A program made the position numbers and the translations under genes. A stretch of DNA of 61,727 nt from Anaerolineae bacterium (GTDB lineage Bacteria > Chloroflexota > Anaerolineae > 4572-78 > J111). Under the pieces are notes generated by a model that did no database searches, was not told the origin of the DNA, and saw nothing but the letters and a program-made list of their open reading frames with translations. The stretch spans positions 1-61,727 of the forward strand of contig JAFGDY010000099.1 of NCBI GenBank assembly GCA_016931895.1, written 5' to 3'. Positions 16,172-25,939 of this stretch are shown piece after piece; positions within the stretch are counted from its first letter, which is position 1, and every line of letters begins with the position of its first letter.

Positions 16172-18646
16172 TTGCCGCGTTTATCTCTGCTTACGCCATC
16201 AAAAATTCCGGGCCTGCTGCTGGCCTTGTTGATGCTGGCCTACGCCGGATACTTCTCCTGGTACAGCCTGCACCGCCACGCCACGCTCAACTCCTACGCC
16301 GCAGACCTGTCGCTGATTGACCAGCCCATGTGGAACACGGCGCGGGGGCCGGGCGCTTTTATGGAATTGACCTGGGGCCAACGCCAGCAACCGCGCCTGG
16401 CCGAGCATTTTGAACCCATCCTGCTGCCCCTGGCCCTGCTCTTTTTTGTTTGGGACGACGTGCGCCTGCTGCTCATTGTCCAATCCCTGGCCCTGGCTCT
16501 GGGCGCCCTGCCCGTTTATTGGATAGCCCGGGACCAACTCAGGCTTGACCATTCACCATTCACCATTCACCATTCACAATTCACCAACTGGGCCGCCCTG
16601 GCCTTTGCCCTGGTTTACCTGCTCTTTCCCCACCTGCAAGCGGCTAACGTGGCCGATTTTCACGCCGACCCCCTGGTGGTCGCGCCGCTCCTTTTTGCCT
16701 TTTGGTACGCCGGCCAAAAACGCTGGCCCTGGATGTGGGTTTGGGCTGTGGTGGCCATGGCCGCCAAAGAAACCCTACCCACCCTGACCGCCATGTTGGG
16801 CCTGTTCCTGCTGCTTCACTCCTACCCGGCCAAAAACAAATCACAAATGGCCAATTACAAATCGCCGCTGGCGCATGGCCTGTTGCTCATTGTGCTCAGC
16901 GTCGTCTGGTTTTTAGGGGCCACTTTTTTGATTGTGGCCCCGCTGGCCCGCCAATACTTTGGCACAAACGGGCCAATCTATTTTGCCCATCGTTACCCCG
17001 GCGGGCCGGCCGGGTTGGCCTCGTTGCTTCAGGACCCGGCCCGGTGGCAATATTTGCTGGGCCTTTTTGCCGCCGCCGGTTTTTTGCCGCTGCTGGCGCC
17101 GGAGTTGCTGCTGCTGGGCCTGCCCGTGCTGGCGGCCAACCTGTTAAGCAACTTCCCCGGCCAATACTCCGGCGAGCAGCACTACTCCGCCCCCCTGGTG
17201 GTCGCTTTTGTGCTGGCCGCTATCTACGGCGCGCGCCGCCTGGTAAACCACACCTCCCCCGGCCAAACCAACCGGCAATCCCACCAAACCACCATGCTTA
17301 GCGGCGTGGTGTTGTGGCTGCTGGTATGGTCGTTGAGCTACCACGCCCTGCACGGCTGGACGCCGCTCTCAATCCGTACCGAACATTATGCCAAACGCCC
17401 GGCCGCCACCCGCCTGCCCGATTTTATCCGGCCCATCCCCCCCCAGGCCGTTGTCTCGGCCAGCGCCGCCGTTCATCCCCACCTGGCCCACCGGCGCGTC
17501 ATTTACGTTTTTCCCACCGGCCGGCAAACAGCAGACTACATGCTGGTGGACGTCACCGACATTCCCGGCGTCCATCCCGCCGACGCCCACGTCCAAATCA
17601 TGGAACTGCTCTCCGGGCCGTGGCAGCTTCTGCAAGCCGACCAGGGCCTCATCCTGGCCCAAAACTCTCTCGCCACTGCCCCTCTCCTACCTCCTGCCCC
17701 TGGCCTTACTTCGCCTTGTTCGCCTATCCTGCCCCTACCCTGCTCTTTTTATGACTTTGCCCGCGCCAGAACGGAGCCTGCTCACCCCGTCTCGCTTGCT
17801 TTTGGCGACGGCCGCTTGCAATTGGTAGGCTACGAGGCACACGACGATCCGGACGACGGCGTAACTTTTGACTTTTACTGGCAAACTTCCGGCGCGCTGC
17901 CAACCGACCTCCGGCTGTGGCCCCTGGTCTACGACGACAACGGCCAACTCCTGAGCGACCCCGCCCAGGTGCCCATGATCGCCCCGCTCTGGTATCCGCC
18001 CGCCGCCTGGCAGCCCAACGAAATCATCGTCACCGCCACCCTGCCCCAGCTTTTGCCCGACACTTTTCACCTGGGCCTGGCCGCAGGGCCGCCGGATAGT
18101 TTCAGTAACTTTACCCAACGCCTGCCCCTGAGCAGCAGTTCAGAAAACGTCCGTTTACAGCCCGGCCGCTGGGCGCAACTGGTCACGTTTCATCGCCAGG
18201 GGCCATTTTTAGAACGCCACGCCCCGGTTCCCACCTGGCAGCCTCTCACCCAAATCGAGGCCCGGTTTGGGGCCGATATTCGGTTAACGGGCTACCGGCT
18301 TAAGGCCGGCAGCCTGCGCCCTGGTTCAAACCTGTCGCTGCTGCTGAACTGGCAGGCCACGCAACCGCCCCCCGCCGATTACACCGTCTTTGTCCACCTC
18401 CTGGCCCCCGGCGATGTTCTGGCCGCCCAACACGACGCCTATCCTACCTGGCTCACGCCGCAGCCCACCTCGCAGTGGCCGCTCCGGCAGCCCATCCTTG
18501 ACCGCCACGTGCTTAACCTGCCCCCCGACCTGCCGCCCGGTGTTTATACCCTAAACGTTGGCCTCTACAACGCGCAAACAATGGCTCGGCTGGCCCTGCC
18601 CGACGGCGGCAACGCCTACCTATTGGCCCAAATTGAGATCAAGTAG
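16172..18646 (+). CDS. DUF2079 family large membrane protein with C-terminal beta modules
   Basis: 824 residues from a TTG start (no better in-frame start seen). The first 400 residues hold about nine to ten transmembrane helices and the DUF2079 signature (SLIDQPMWNTARG, LAEHFEPILLPLALLF, VADFHADPLVVAPLLFAFWYA). The second half is soluble and ends in an Ig-like beta module (RLTGYRLKAG, YTVFVHLLAPG, LPPGVYTLNVGLYN) shared with the two GT39-like proteins in this window. DUF2079 proteins are distant GT-C-type membrane proteins with no proven reaction. Two short tandem-repeat arrays lie in frame in loops (DHSPFTIHHSQFTN; NKSQMANYKS). Confidence 0.85.
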   Translation: MPRLSLLTPSKIPGLLLALLMLAYAGYFSWYSLHRHATLNSYAADLSLIDQPMWNTARGPGAFMELTWGQRQQPRLAEHFEPILLPLALLFFVWDDVRLLLIVQSLALALGALPVYWIARDQLRLDHSPFTIHHSQFTNWAALAFALVYLLFPHLQAANVADFHADPLVVAPLLFAFWYAGQKRWPWMWVWAVVAMAAKETLPTLTAMLGLFLLLHSYPAKNKSQMANYKSPLAHGLLLIVLSVVWFLGATFLIVAPLARQYFGTNGPIYFAHRYPGGPAGLASLLQDPARWQYLLGLFAAAGFLPLLAPELLLLGLPVLAANLLSNFPGQYSGEQHYSAPLVVAFVLAAIYGARRLVNHTSPGQTNRQSHQTTMLSGVVLWLLVWSLSYHALHGWTPLSIRTEHYAKRPAATRLPDFIRPIPPQAVVSASAAVHPHLAHRRVIYVFPTGRQTADYMLVDVTDIPGVHPADAHVQIMELLSGPWQLLQADQGLILAQNSLATAPLLPPAPGLTSPCSPILPLPCSFYDFARARTEPAHPVSLAFGDGRLQLVGYEAHDDPDDGVTFDFYWQTSGALPTDLRLWPLVYDDNGQLLSDPAQVPMIAPLWYPPAAWQPNEIIVTATLPQLLPDTFHLGLAAGPPDSFSNFTQRLPLSSSSENVRLQPGRWAQLVTFHRQGPFLERHAPVPTWQPLTQIEARFGADIRLTGYRLKAGSLRPGSNLSLLLNWQATQPPPADYTVFVHLLAPGDVLAAQHDAYPTWLTPQPTSQWPLRQPILDRHVLNLPPDLPPGVYTLNVGLYNAQTMARLALPDGGNAYLLAQIEIK
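16551..16585. repeat. In-frame heptamer array inside DUF2079 gene
   Basis: Five exact-register units of ATTCACC (the fourth is ATTCACA), translated as a SPFTIHHSQFT-type loop between membrane helices. A second, more degenerate heptamer run (AAATCAC, AAATGGC, CAATTAC, AAATCGC) is at 16838-16865 in the same gene. Confidence 0.85.
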
Positions 18647-18657
18647 AGGGCATTTTT

Positions 18658-18727
18658 GACGAACGACCAACGACCAAGGACAAAGGACCACCGACGAAAG
18701 ACCAACGACGAAGGACGAACCACTAAA
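18658..18727. repeat. Heptamer-repeat array 2
   Basis: Nine consecutive heptamers of GACSAAS type (GACGAAC, GACCAAC, GACCAAG, GACAAAG and so on) starting eleven bases after the DUF2079 stop, then CACTAAATTTGG. It has the left arm and AAATTT core but no right arm; the 14-mer array follows instead. Confidence 0.85.
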
Positions 18728-18738
18728 TTTGGCCGCAA

Positions 18739-18805
18739 GCTACCGGCTAACTGCTACCGGCTAACTGCTACCGGCTAACTGCTACCGGCTAACTGCTACC
18801 GGCTA
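18739..18805. repeat. 14-bp tandem array
   Basis: Four perfect copies of GCTACCGGCTAACT and a fifth of 11 bases. The unit is two heptamers long (CTACCGG and CTAACTG), which ties it to the heptamer arrays. There are no spacers, so it is not CRISPR. Confidence 0.9.
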
Positions 18806-18875
18806 TTTTCAAACCAGATTCCGCCGCCGCTTTCTTTGCTTCTCCTCCTACAGCGTGGTAGCATGTTGGGCCATA

Positions 18876-21782
18876 ATGAACAAACGTTTCCCGTTATTAG
18901 CCATCATCTTATGGATCGCTCTGGGCCTGGGCCTGCGCCTGGCCTGGTTGGGCCAACAAAGCCTGTGGTACGACGAAGGCGTCACCTGGCTGCTGGCTGA
19001 AATGGGCCTGCCGGAGCTGGTCCAATGGACCGCCGCCGACATCCAACCTCCCCTTTATTACCTGCTCGCCTGGCTTGCCGTCCGCGCCTACGGCGACAGC
19101 GAATGGGCTTTACGTTTTCCCTCTGTCCTTTTTAATATTTTGACCCTCCCCGCGCTTCACACATTGGCCCGCCGGCTTTTTCAGGTTCAACCTCCTGGCA
19201 AAAAAACTGGCCTGTTAACTACTACCTATTACCTGCTCCCGGCCATCCTCTTCACCTGCTCCCCCCTCATGGTCTACTACAGCCAGGAAGCCCGCATGTA
19301 CACCCTGTTGGTTGGCGAAGCCACCCTCGCCGGCTATCTACTCCTAAAAATCCTGGCGCCTCGCCCCGCCGCCCGCCTCCTCCCTGCTTACGCTCTTCTC
19401 GCTGCCGCTGCCCTCTACACCCATTACTTTGCCGCCTTTTTACTCATCGCGCACGCCCTGTACGCAGTCTTTATACTCTGGCAGCGGGGCTGGCCCAAAG
19501 CCCTGGTCAAACCATTGCTGCTGACGGCCGGCCTGATCGCCCTGCTTTACCTGCCCTGGTGTTCCATCCTGCTTTCCCGCCTGGGCGACGACCCCAGCTA
19601 TTGGCCCGGCGCTCTCAAACTCAACGAAGCCCTGCGCAAAATCCTGATCAGCTTCAGCGCCGGCGAAACCGTTTTTGAGCAAACCGGCCGGCGATTGGCC
19701 TTGGGCTACCTGGCTATCCTGGCCGGCGGCGGGGTATGGGCCATAATCAACCGGCAAGTCCCCCAATCAGCCGGTCAACAAACACCAAATAACCGACCTT
19801 CGCCCTTTATTTCATTCACCGCTCACCGATCATTATTTTTGCTGCTCTGGCTGCTCATTCCGCCCGCTCTCATCCTGCTCCTATCATCCCAATCACCCAA
19901 ATTCAACCCCCGCTACACTATGCTTTCCTATCCCGCCTTCGTCCTCATTCTCACCGTGGCCCTGACCCAATTTCTAAAAACCCCAGGTTCCAGCCGTTTG
20001 GCCTCTTCCATGTCACATTTTATATTATTTTATGCCTCCCGCTTCCTCCTCACGCTCTGCCTTCTTTTCATCTGCTCAACCTCCTTTTTCAGCCTGTGCA
20101 ACTGGTTCACCGACCCCCGCTTTGCCAAAGATGATTTTAAGGCCCTGGCCCAATTTGTCCGCGAGCGGCAAACCCCTGACGAAACCGTGCTGCTCAGTTC
20201 CGGCCACGTGTTCCCGGTGTGGGCCTATTATTACGGCTGGCAAAACTGGACGCCCCTGCCCCAAATGGAGCGTCTGAACGTAAGACGAGTAACCGATCTC
20301 AGCATCGCCGCGGAAATAGCGGCGGCGATCAAGGGCAAAGGGGGGGTATGGCTGGTCCGTTGGCAGGACGAAGTGATTGACCCCAACGGGGTGGTGCCTT
20401 TCTGGCTCAACCGCATTGGCCGGCGTCCGCTTGACGCGGGGGATTTTTGGGGCGTGGGCCTGGAACACTGGCGGCTTGAGGCTAACAAAACCAACTTGCT
20501 CTCCCAAAGTCCCATTGAGCAGCCCGCGCCAAACCAGGGATACAACTTTGCCAACCGGGTTGACCTGTTGGGCCTGACCCAACTGAACGACAACGAAATC
20601 GCCCTGTTTTGGGTGCCCCGCCAGCCTCTTCCCCAAGACCTTCTGCTCACGCTCAACCTGACCGACGAGGCCGGTTTTGGCTGGGCTGAAGAAACAGCCG
20701 TGGGCCGGCCGGGCGCGTATGAGTATCCCCCCTCTCGCTGGCCCGCGGGCCAGGTGGTGCTAACCCGGCATCAATTGGCCTGGCGCCCCGGCACGCCGCC
20801 CGGCTCCTACCTGATTGAAGTGGGCCTGGGGCAAGTTAACCCGCCCGGCCAAAACTTTGAGGGCTGGGACATTCTGGATGAGCAAGGCCGCCCCCAACGG
20901 CGGACGGCCCGGCTTGGCCCCATCCGGTTGAGCCACCCGGTCCCGGTCCAAGATATTGACCCGGCAACCGAGCCATTGGTTGACTTCCGGCCCGTTGTCG
21001 CCATTCGCCGCATAACACTGTCCGCCCCAACCGCCGAACCCGGCGACCGCCTCTTGCTGACCCTGCTCTGGCAGGCCGGAACGGCCAATCAGACCGATCC
21101 GGCGATTGCTTTTGAGCTACTTGACGCGGCCAACCAGACGTTTGACCTCGCTTTTTGCCCAACCTCCGGCTGCAACTTCAACCTGTCTCGCCGGCAGCCC
21201 GGCGAAATGGTGCTGGGCCAATATTGGCTGGACACTCCGCCCAACGCCGCGCCCGGCCCGGCCACGTTGCGTCTTCACTTCAGCCATAACGCCGTTCAAA
21301 ACCGGGTTTTTCCACTTGGCCACCTGGAAATCCTGGCCACCGAACGCCATTTTACGCCGCCGGATAACGTCAACATGCCCCTCCAGGCCGACTTCTCCGG
21401 CCAAACCACGTTGCTTGGCGCTAACTGCTCCACCTGGACCGGCGCCGGCTGCCGGGCCGCGCCGGGCCAGTCAATCACCCTCACCCTTTACTGGCGCGCC
21501 GACGCCCTCCTGGGCCAAAACTACACCATCTTTACCCACCTGCTCGGCCCGGCGGAAACGGTTATCGTTAATGCCGACCACGCGCCGACCAAACCAACCC
21601 AGGGCTGGGTTACGGGCGAAATCATCACCGATCCCATCACCCTAGTTGTTCCGGCTACTCTTTCCCCCGGCCAGTACTCCCTTGAAGTCGGCCTGTACGA
21701 TGCCGCCGAGCCGACCCGGCGATTACGGCTTACCAACGGCGACAGCCGGGTTATTTTGCCGCAGCCGTTGACGGTCAAGTGA
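18876..21782 (+). CDS. GT39/PMT_2-like membrane glycosyltransferase with C-terminal beta modules
   Basis: 968 residues from the ATG of MNKRFPLLA. The N-terminal GT-C part has the acidic loop motif SLWYDEGVTWLLAEM followed by DIQPPLYYLLAWL, as in ArnT/PMT_2 proteins that move a sugar from a polyprenyl phosphate carrier to an external acceptor. About ten helices run to residue 410. The remaining 550 residues are extracellular beta modules (FWVPRQPLPQDLLLTLNL; LTLYWRADALLGQNYTIFTHLLGP; LSPGQYSLEVGLYD). Sugar and acceptor are unknown. It shares its C-terminal module with the genes at 16172 and 38787. Confidence 0.85.
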   Translation: MNKRFPLLAIILWIALGLGLRLAWLGQQSLWYDEGVTWLLAEMGLPELVQWTAADIQPPLYYLLAWLAVRAYGDSEWALRFPSVLFNILTLPALHTLARRLFQVQPPGKKTGLLTTTYYLLPAILFTCSPLMVYYSQEARMYTLLVGEATLAGYLLLKILAPRPAARLLPAYALLAAAALYTHYFAAFLLIAHALYAVFILWQRGWPKALVKPLLLTAGLIALLYLPWCSILLSRLGDDPSYWPGALKLNEALRKILISFSAGETVFEQTGRRLALGYLAILAGGGVWAIINRQVPQSAGQQTPNNRPSPFISFTAHRSLFLLLWLLIPPALILLLSSQSPKFNPRYTMLSYPAFVLILTVALTQFLKTPGSSRLASSMSHFILFYASRFLLTLCLLFICSTSFFSLCNWFTDPRFAKDDFKALAQFVRERQTPDETVLLSSGHVFPVWAYYYGWQNWTPLPQMERLNVRRVTDLSIAAEIAAAIKGKGGVWLVRWQDEVIDPNGVVPFWLNRIGRRPLDAGDFWGVGLEHWRLEANKTNLLSQSPIEQPAPNQGYNFANRVDLLGLTQLNDNEIALFWVPRQPLPQDLLLTLNLTDEAGFGWAEETAVGRPGAYEYPPSRWPAGQVVLTRHQLAWRPGTPPGSYLIEVGLGQVNPPGQNFEGWDILDEQGRPQRRTARLGPIRLSHPVPVQDIDPATEPLVDFRPVVAIRRITLSAPTAEPGDRLLLTLLWQAGTANQTDPAIAFELLDAANQTFDLAFCPTSGCNFNLSRRQPGEMVLGQYWLDTPPNAAPGPATLRLHFSHNAVQNRVFPLGHLEILATERHFTPPDNVNMPLQADFSGQTTLLGANCSTWTGAGCRAAPGQSITLTLYWRADALLGQNYTIFTHLLGPAETVIVNADHAPTKPTQGWVTGEIITDPITLVVPATLSPGQYSLEVGLYDAAEPTRRLRLTNGDSRVILPQPLTVK

Positions 21783-21805
21783 CAAAGGGCCTGCCAAAAA
21801 AATCC

Positions 21806-22255
21806 TCACTTTCGATACCGCTCATCTATGACCTTAAGCTTCTCCACTTTGGCCGCCGAACGCCCTCCGGCAAATTCAGCTTGCAGCCAGATGTCCAGCA
21901 ATGATTTGGCCACCATCGGGCCAATAACTTGGGCGCCCATGGTGATGATTTGGGCATCATTGCTCTTGCGCGCTCGTTCAGCGGAATAAGGATCATGGCA
22001 GCAAGCCGCCCGCACGCCAGGGACTTTGTTGGCCGCAATGGCCATGCCAATGCCCGTCCCACAAACCAATACGCCCCGTTCATAGTTACCGGCGGCAATT
22101 TCTTGGGCCAGCGCTTCCGCCACATCGGGATAATCAACCGGCGTATCATCAAACGCGCCCAGGTCCACCACCTCGTAGCCCTGGGTTTTAAGATGCGCCT
22201 TCAAGTCATCTTTTAAGGCTCGCGCAAAATGGTCGCTGCCGATGATGATTTTCAT
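21806..22255 (-). CDS. rpiB: Ribose-5-phosphate isomerase B
   Basis: 149 residues. It interconverts ribose-5-phosphate and ribulose-5-phosphate in the pentose phosphate pathway (the LacAB/RpiB family). D8-H9 near the N-terminus, the catalytic Cys in VLVCGTGIGMAIAANK (C65) and the RAACCHDPYSAERARKSNDAQI segment are all present. GGAGG precedes the ATG. A gene for the unrelated RpiA is not in the window. It stands alone between convergent and co-directional neighbours. Confidence 0.94.
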   Translation of the reverse strand: MKIIIGSDHFARALKDDLKAHLKTQGYEVVDLGAFDDTPVDYPDVAEALAQEIAAGNYERGVLVCGTGIGMAIAANKVPGVRAACCHDPYSAERARKSNDAQIITMGAQVIGPMVAKSLLDIWLQAEFAGGRSAAKVEKLKVIDERYRK

Positions 22256-22299
22256 AAGTTTGCCTCCACTTTTTTGAGCTGACGACTAAAAAACAAAAA

Positions 22300-22321
22300 G
22301 CCCAACCGCAGGGGGTGGGCT
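22300..22321 (-). terminator. Intrinsic terminator after the response regulator
   Basis: Read on the minus strand: AGCCCACCC, a short loop, GGTTGGGCT, then TTTTGTTTTTTAG. The T-run is on the minus strand, so it ends the response regulator transcript (and shields rpiB). Confidence 0.75.
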
Positions 22322-22365
22322 TAGGGCTAAATCCTTAGCAAGATGCTTATGGCCAAAGCAAGGGG

Positions 22366-22809
22366 TCAGCGCCGGCCAGAGGTTTTGACCGCGTTTTCAA
22401 TGGTTTCGATAAGTTTGTTCAAATCGGGCGGTTTCACAAAAAAGCCATCGGCCCCGGAAATTTTGGCCTGAGTTCGTTCTTTTTTGCCGCTCCAGGCCGA
22501 AATGACAAAAACCGGAATATGTTTGGTCTGCGGATTCGCCTTTATTTGTTCCAGGGCCTTAAAGCCGTCCATCACCGGCATCCGTAAATCCATCAATACC
22601 ACGTCGGGGTTCCAACGGCTGGCCATGGCCACACCTTCCTGGCCGTTTTTGGCATAGGCCACTTTGTAGCCGTTCAACTCCAGCAATCTGGCAATTGTAT
22701 CCCGGATGACCTCGGCGTCTTCAACGTAAAGCACCCGGATGGCATCGTTTGGCTCTAACAGGCGAGATGATAATTTTTTCAACTTTTTTTTGGGTTCTTG
22801 CGCCGTCAT
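22366..22809 (-). CDS. Single-domain response regulator
   Basis: 147 residues: a basic N-terminal tail (KKKLKKLSS), then one receiver domain with the acidic pocket E30-D31, phosphoacceptor D74 (VVLMDLRMPVMDG), a Ser in FVISAWSG and the conserved Lys in SGKK. There is no output domain, so it acts through protein contacts, like CheY or Spo0F. Two overlapping TATAAT boxes (22850-22845 and 22842-22837, minus strand) lie just upstream, so it may be transcribed apart from nuo. Its kinase is not identified; the GAF kinase at 53557 is a distant candidate only. Confidence 0.92.
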   Translation of the reverse strand: MTAQEPKKKLKKLSSRLLEPNDAIRVLYVEDAEVIRDTIARLLELNGYKVAYAKNGQEGVAMASRWNPDVVLMDLRMPVMDGFKALEQIKANPQTKHIPVFVISAWSGKKERTQAKISGADGFFVKPPDLNKLIETIENAVKTSGRR

Positions 22810-22871
22810 TGGAATCTCCCATAGACAATCTTCTTCATTATAACATTATACCGCCATTAACCACAAAGTTG

Positions 22872-22891
22872 TACCCCAAAGATTTGGGGTA
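22872..22891 (-). terminator. Hairpin after nuoN, possible end of the nuo operon
   Basis: TACCCCAAA and TTTGGGGTA are perfect complements separated by two bases, six bases beyond the nuoN stop. The T-run is weak, so termination may be partial. Confidence 0.5.
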
Positions 22892-22896
22892 AAAGG

Positions 22897-24369
22897 TCAA
22901 CCAAAAACGCCAAATAAAATCAAACGCCAGAGAGGGGCCGGCCAAAGACCCAACAGCAGGGTCGCCGTGCCGGCCACGGCCAGCGTCACCGTTACCGGCC
23001 AACTTAAGTTGAGCGGGGGGGCTTCGGCTTCAGCCGCCTCTTCCGGCGAACGCGGCGAATGCATGTACATTTGCACCACCACCGCCACGTAATAAAAAGC
23101 GGAGACGGCGCTATTGAGCACGCCCACTACCACCAGCCAACTTAAACCGGCGGCCACCGCCGCGCCAAACACGTACAATTTACCCCAAAACCCAATAAAG
23201 GGCGGCAGGCCGGTCAACGAAAACATAAAAAAGGCCATCACCAGGGCCACTAACGGCCGGCGCGCGGCCAGCCCGGCATAGTCGGTGATAACGGAGCCAA
23301 TGGCGTGGCGACGTTCAAGGACCGCGATAACGGCAAAAGCGCCCAGGTTCATAAAAGCATAAGCCATCAAATAAAATAAAACGCCATACACCCCGGTCAT
23401 TGTGGCCGAGGCCACCCCCACCAAAATATAACCGGCGTGAGCAATGCTGGAGTAGGCCAACATGCGTTTGACATCTTTTTGCGCCAGCGCAGCCATATTT
23501 CCCCCGGTCATGGTGACGACCGCCAGCCCGGCCACGGCTAATTGCCAATCGGGCGCAAAGGCCTGGCCAAAAGAACTCATCAACAGCCGGATGAGGGCCG
23601 CAAAACCGGCCGCCTTGGCCCCCACCGACATAAAGGCCGTCACCGAGGTTGGCGCGCCGTGATACACGTCGGGCGTCCACCATTGAAAGGGTACGGCTGC
23701 GATTTTGAAGGCAAAGCCGACCAACAACAAGCCCAACCCAACCAAAGCCATCGGATCGCTCAGGCCGGCGGGATTTTGGGTAAACCACCGGCCGATCAGG
23801 TGTAAATTTGTGGAGCCGGTGGCGCCATAAATCAAAGCCACGCCATACAAAAAAAAGGCCGAAGCATAAGCGCCTAACACAAAATATTTCAATCCGGCTT
23901 CACCGGAAGCCATCTGACGACGATTGAACGCGGCCAAAATGTAGAGGGCAATAGACATAATTTCCAGCCCCAGGAAAACAATGATCAAATCGGTGGCCGC
24001 GCCCATCAGCATCATGCCGCTAACGGCAAAAAGCAGCAGGGTGTAATATTCGCCGCGCTGCATGCCCTGGCCCGTAAGATAGCTCATGGCCACCAACACC
24101 GACAGCGCCGCGGTGACAATAAAAATCAGGTTGAGGATCAGCGAGTAACCATCACTGACCGCCATATTCTGAAAAGCAGGCGCAGGCGACGCGCCCAGGA
24201 GCATCAAACAGGCAATAGCCGCCACGGTTAAACCCAACAGGCTCAAATGGCCCAGCCCCCGTTTGGGGCTGATGAACAGGTCAAACAACATCACCAGCAG
24301 GGCGGTGATAATGACAATTATTTCTGGAAGTAAAGCCGTAACATCAATGGTCGGGAAGTCTATGGGCAT
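22897..24369 (-). CDS. nuoN: NADH-quinone oxidoreductase subunit N
   Basis: 490 residues with 14 predicted helices, an antiporter-like proton-pumping subunit of complex I. The Mrp-type core is present: the conserved Lys/Glu helices around MSIALYILAAFNRRQMASGEAGLKYFVLGAYASAFFLYG (quoted in part: SGEAGLKYFVLGAYASA) and AALAQKDVKRMLAYSSIAHAGYILVG. It is the last gene of the operon. The order after nuoM is the usual one. Its C-terminal tail has an acidic loop (RSPEEAAEAEAPP). Confidence 0.96.
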   Translation of the reverse strand: MPIDFPTIDVTALLPEIIVIITALLVMLFDLFISPKRGLGHLSLLGLTVAAIACLMLLGASPAPAFQNMAVSDGYSLILNLIFIVTAALSVLVAMSYLTGQGMQRGEYYTLLLFAVSGMMLMGAATDLIIVFLGLEIMSIALYILAAFNRRQMASGEAGLKYFVLGAYASAFFLYGVALIYGATGSTNLHLIGRWFTQNPAGLSDPMALVGLGLLLVGFAFKIAAVPFQWWTPDVYHGAPTSVTAFMSVGAKAAGFAALIRLLMSSFGQAFAPDWQLAVAGLAVVTMTGGNMAALAQKDVKRMLAYSSIAHAGYILVGVASATMTGVYGVLFYLMAYAFMNLGAFAVIAVLERRHAIGSVITDYAGLAARRPLVALVMAFFMFSLTGLPPFIGFWGKLYVFGAAVAAGLSWLVVVGVLNSAVSAFYYVAVVVQMYMHSPRSPEEAAEAEAPPLNLSWPVTVTLAVAGTATLLLGLWPAPLWRLILFGVFG

Positions 24370-24438
24370 TGGTTCTCCATAACAGAGGGAGATGAGAGAA
24401 TTGGAGTATTACGTCAATCTCTAATTTTTATTCCAACT

Positions 24439-25923
24439 TCACCATCCGGCTAAAGTTGAAGCAGCCTTGAGCAAAGTGTCTAACCGGGCTGTGGCCGGGT
24501 TGATTTTGCCAAAGAAAATATGCGGGAACAAGCCAATCACAAAGAAAAAAACCACCAGGGAGACCGCAATGAGCATCTCCCGCCCGTTCATATCTCTCAA
24601 GCCGTCATTGGCCGGGTTAAACGGGCCGTACAACAATTTGCGGGCCGCAGTGAGCAAATACCAGGCGGCCAGCACAATGCCAAAGGTGCCAAACGCCGCC
24701 GCCACCCAATTTACCTTGAACGTGCCCAGCAAAATCACAAACTCGCCCACAAAACCATTTAGCCCCGGCAATCCCACCGACGAGAAAACGGCCAGCAAAA
24801 AGAAAACGCCAAACACCGGCACTTTAACCCATATTCCACCATAATCCTTAAACAAACGGGTGTGGCGCTGCTCGTACAATACCCCAATCATAAAAAACAG
24901 CATGCCGGTGCTGAGGCCGTGGTTGACCATCTGCAAAACCGCACCGCTCAAACCTTGTTGGCCTCCGCTAAAAATACCCAAAACAATAAAGCCCATGTGG
25001 GCCACCGAGGAATAAGCCACCAAGCTTTTGGCGTCCTCTTGGGCCAGGGCCACCATGGCCCCATACAAAATACTAATGACGGCCAGCGTGGCCAGCCATG
25101 GCGTCCAGAAAGGCACGGCAGCGGGGAAGAGGGGGATGGCAAAACGCATAAAGCCATACGCGCCCATCTTAAGCAAAACCCCGGCCAGAATGATCGAACC
25201 GGCGGTGGGCGCTTCAACGTGTGCTGCCGGAAGCCAGGTATGAAAGGGAAACAGCGGCACTTTTACGGCAAAGGCCAGGGCAAAGGTAAAAAAGAGCCAC
25301 ACCTGCCAGGATTCCGGTAAATTTAAGCCTGCTACCAAGGCCGGTAAATCTGAAGTGCCTTCCCGGAAATAAAGCACCAGGGCCGCCGCCAGCATCAAAG
25401 CGCTGCCGGACATAGTATAGATAATGAACTTGACCGAGGCATATATCCGGCGCTGCCCGCCCCAAATCCCCACCAGCAAGGCCATGGGGATAAGACTGGC
25501 TTCCCAAAAAATATAGAACAGGAATAAATCCAACGAAACAAAAACGCCCAGCATGGCCGTTTCCAGCAACAACATCAGGGCATAATACTCTTTGACCCGC
25601 TCGGCGATGGCCGTCCACGAACTGAGAATAGCCACCGCCGACAGAAAGGTGGTCAACAGAACCAGAAACAGGCTAAGTCCATCCAGGCCCACGTGGTAAT
25701 TGATATTGAGGGCCGGGATCCAGGGCAGCACGTGCTCAAACTGATAACCAACCACGTTATCGGCAAAGTTAAAATAAAGCGGCCAGGAAACAGCCAGGGC
25801 CAACAGAGTAATGACCAGGGCCAACCACTTTATCAAATCTTGGCGATGGCGCGGCGTGAGCATTACCAAAATTGCGCCAAGCGCCGGGATAAAGATTAAA
25901 ACAGACAGTAAATAGGCTTGCAT
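24439..25923 (-). CDS. nuoM: NADH-quinone oxidoreductase subunit M
   Basis: 494 residues, antiporter-like membrane subunit. Typical segments are visible: NINYHVGLDGLSLFLVLLTTFL, LLETAMLGVFVSLDLFLFYIFWEASLIPM (conserved Glu), PFHTWLPAAHVEAPTAGSIILAG, and LVAYSSVAHMGFIVLGIFS. It contributes one proton path. It sits between nuoL and nuoN in the standard order. Confidence 0.97.
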   Translation of the reverse strand: MQAYLLSVLIFIPALGAILVMLTPRHRQDLIKWLALVITLLALAVSWPLYFNFADNVVGYQFEHVLPWIPALNINYHVGLDGLSLFLVLLTTFLSAVAILSSWTAIAERVKEYYALMLLLETAMLGVFVSLDLFLFYIFWEASLIPMALLVGIWGGQRRIYASVKFIIYTMSGSALMLAAALVLYFREGTSDLPALVAGLNLPESWQVWLFFTFALAFAVKVPLFPFHTWLPAAHVEAPTAGSIILAGVLLKMGAYGFMRFAIPLFPAAVPFWTPWLATLAVISILYGAMVALAQEDAKSLVAYSSVAHMGFIVLGIFSGGQQGLSGAVLQMVNHGLSTGMLFFMIGVLYEQRHTRLFKDYGGIWVKVPVFGVFFLLAVFSSVGLPGLNGFVGEFVILLGTFKVNWVAAAFGTFGIVLAAWYLLTAARKLLYGPFNPANDGLRDMNGREMLIAVSLVVFFFVIGLFPHIFFGKINPATARLDTLLKAASTLAGW

Positions 25924-25939
25924 GCGCTGCTCCGCAAAA

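Noticed and set aside
18739-18805. Possible CRISPR array
   Set aside because: The 14-base units are directly adjacent with no spacers, and no cas genes are present.
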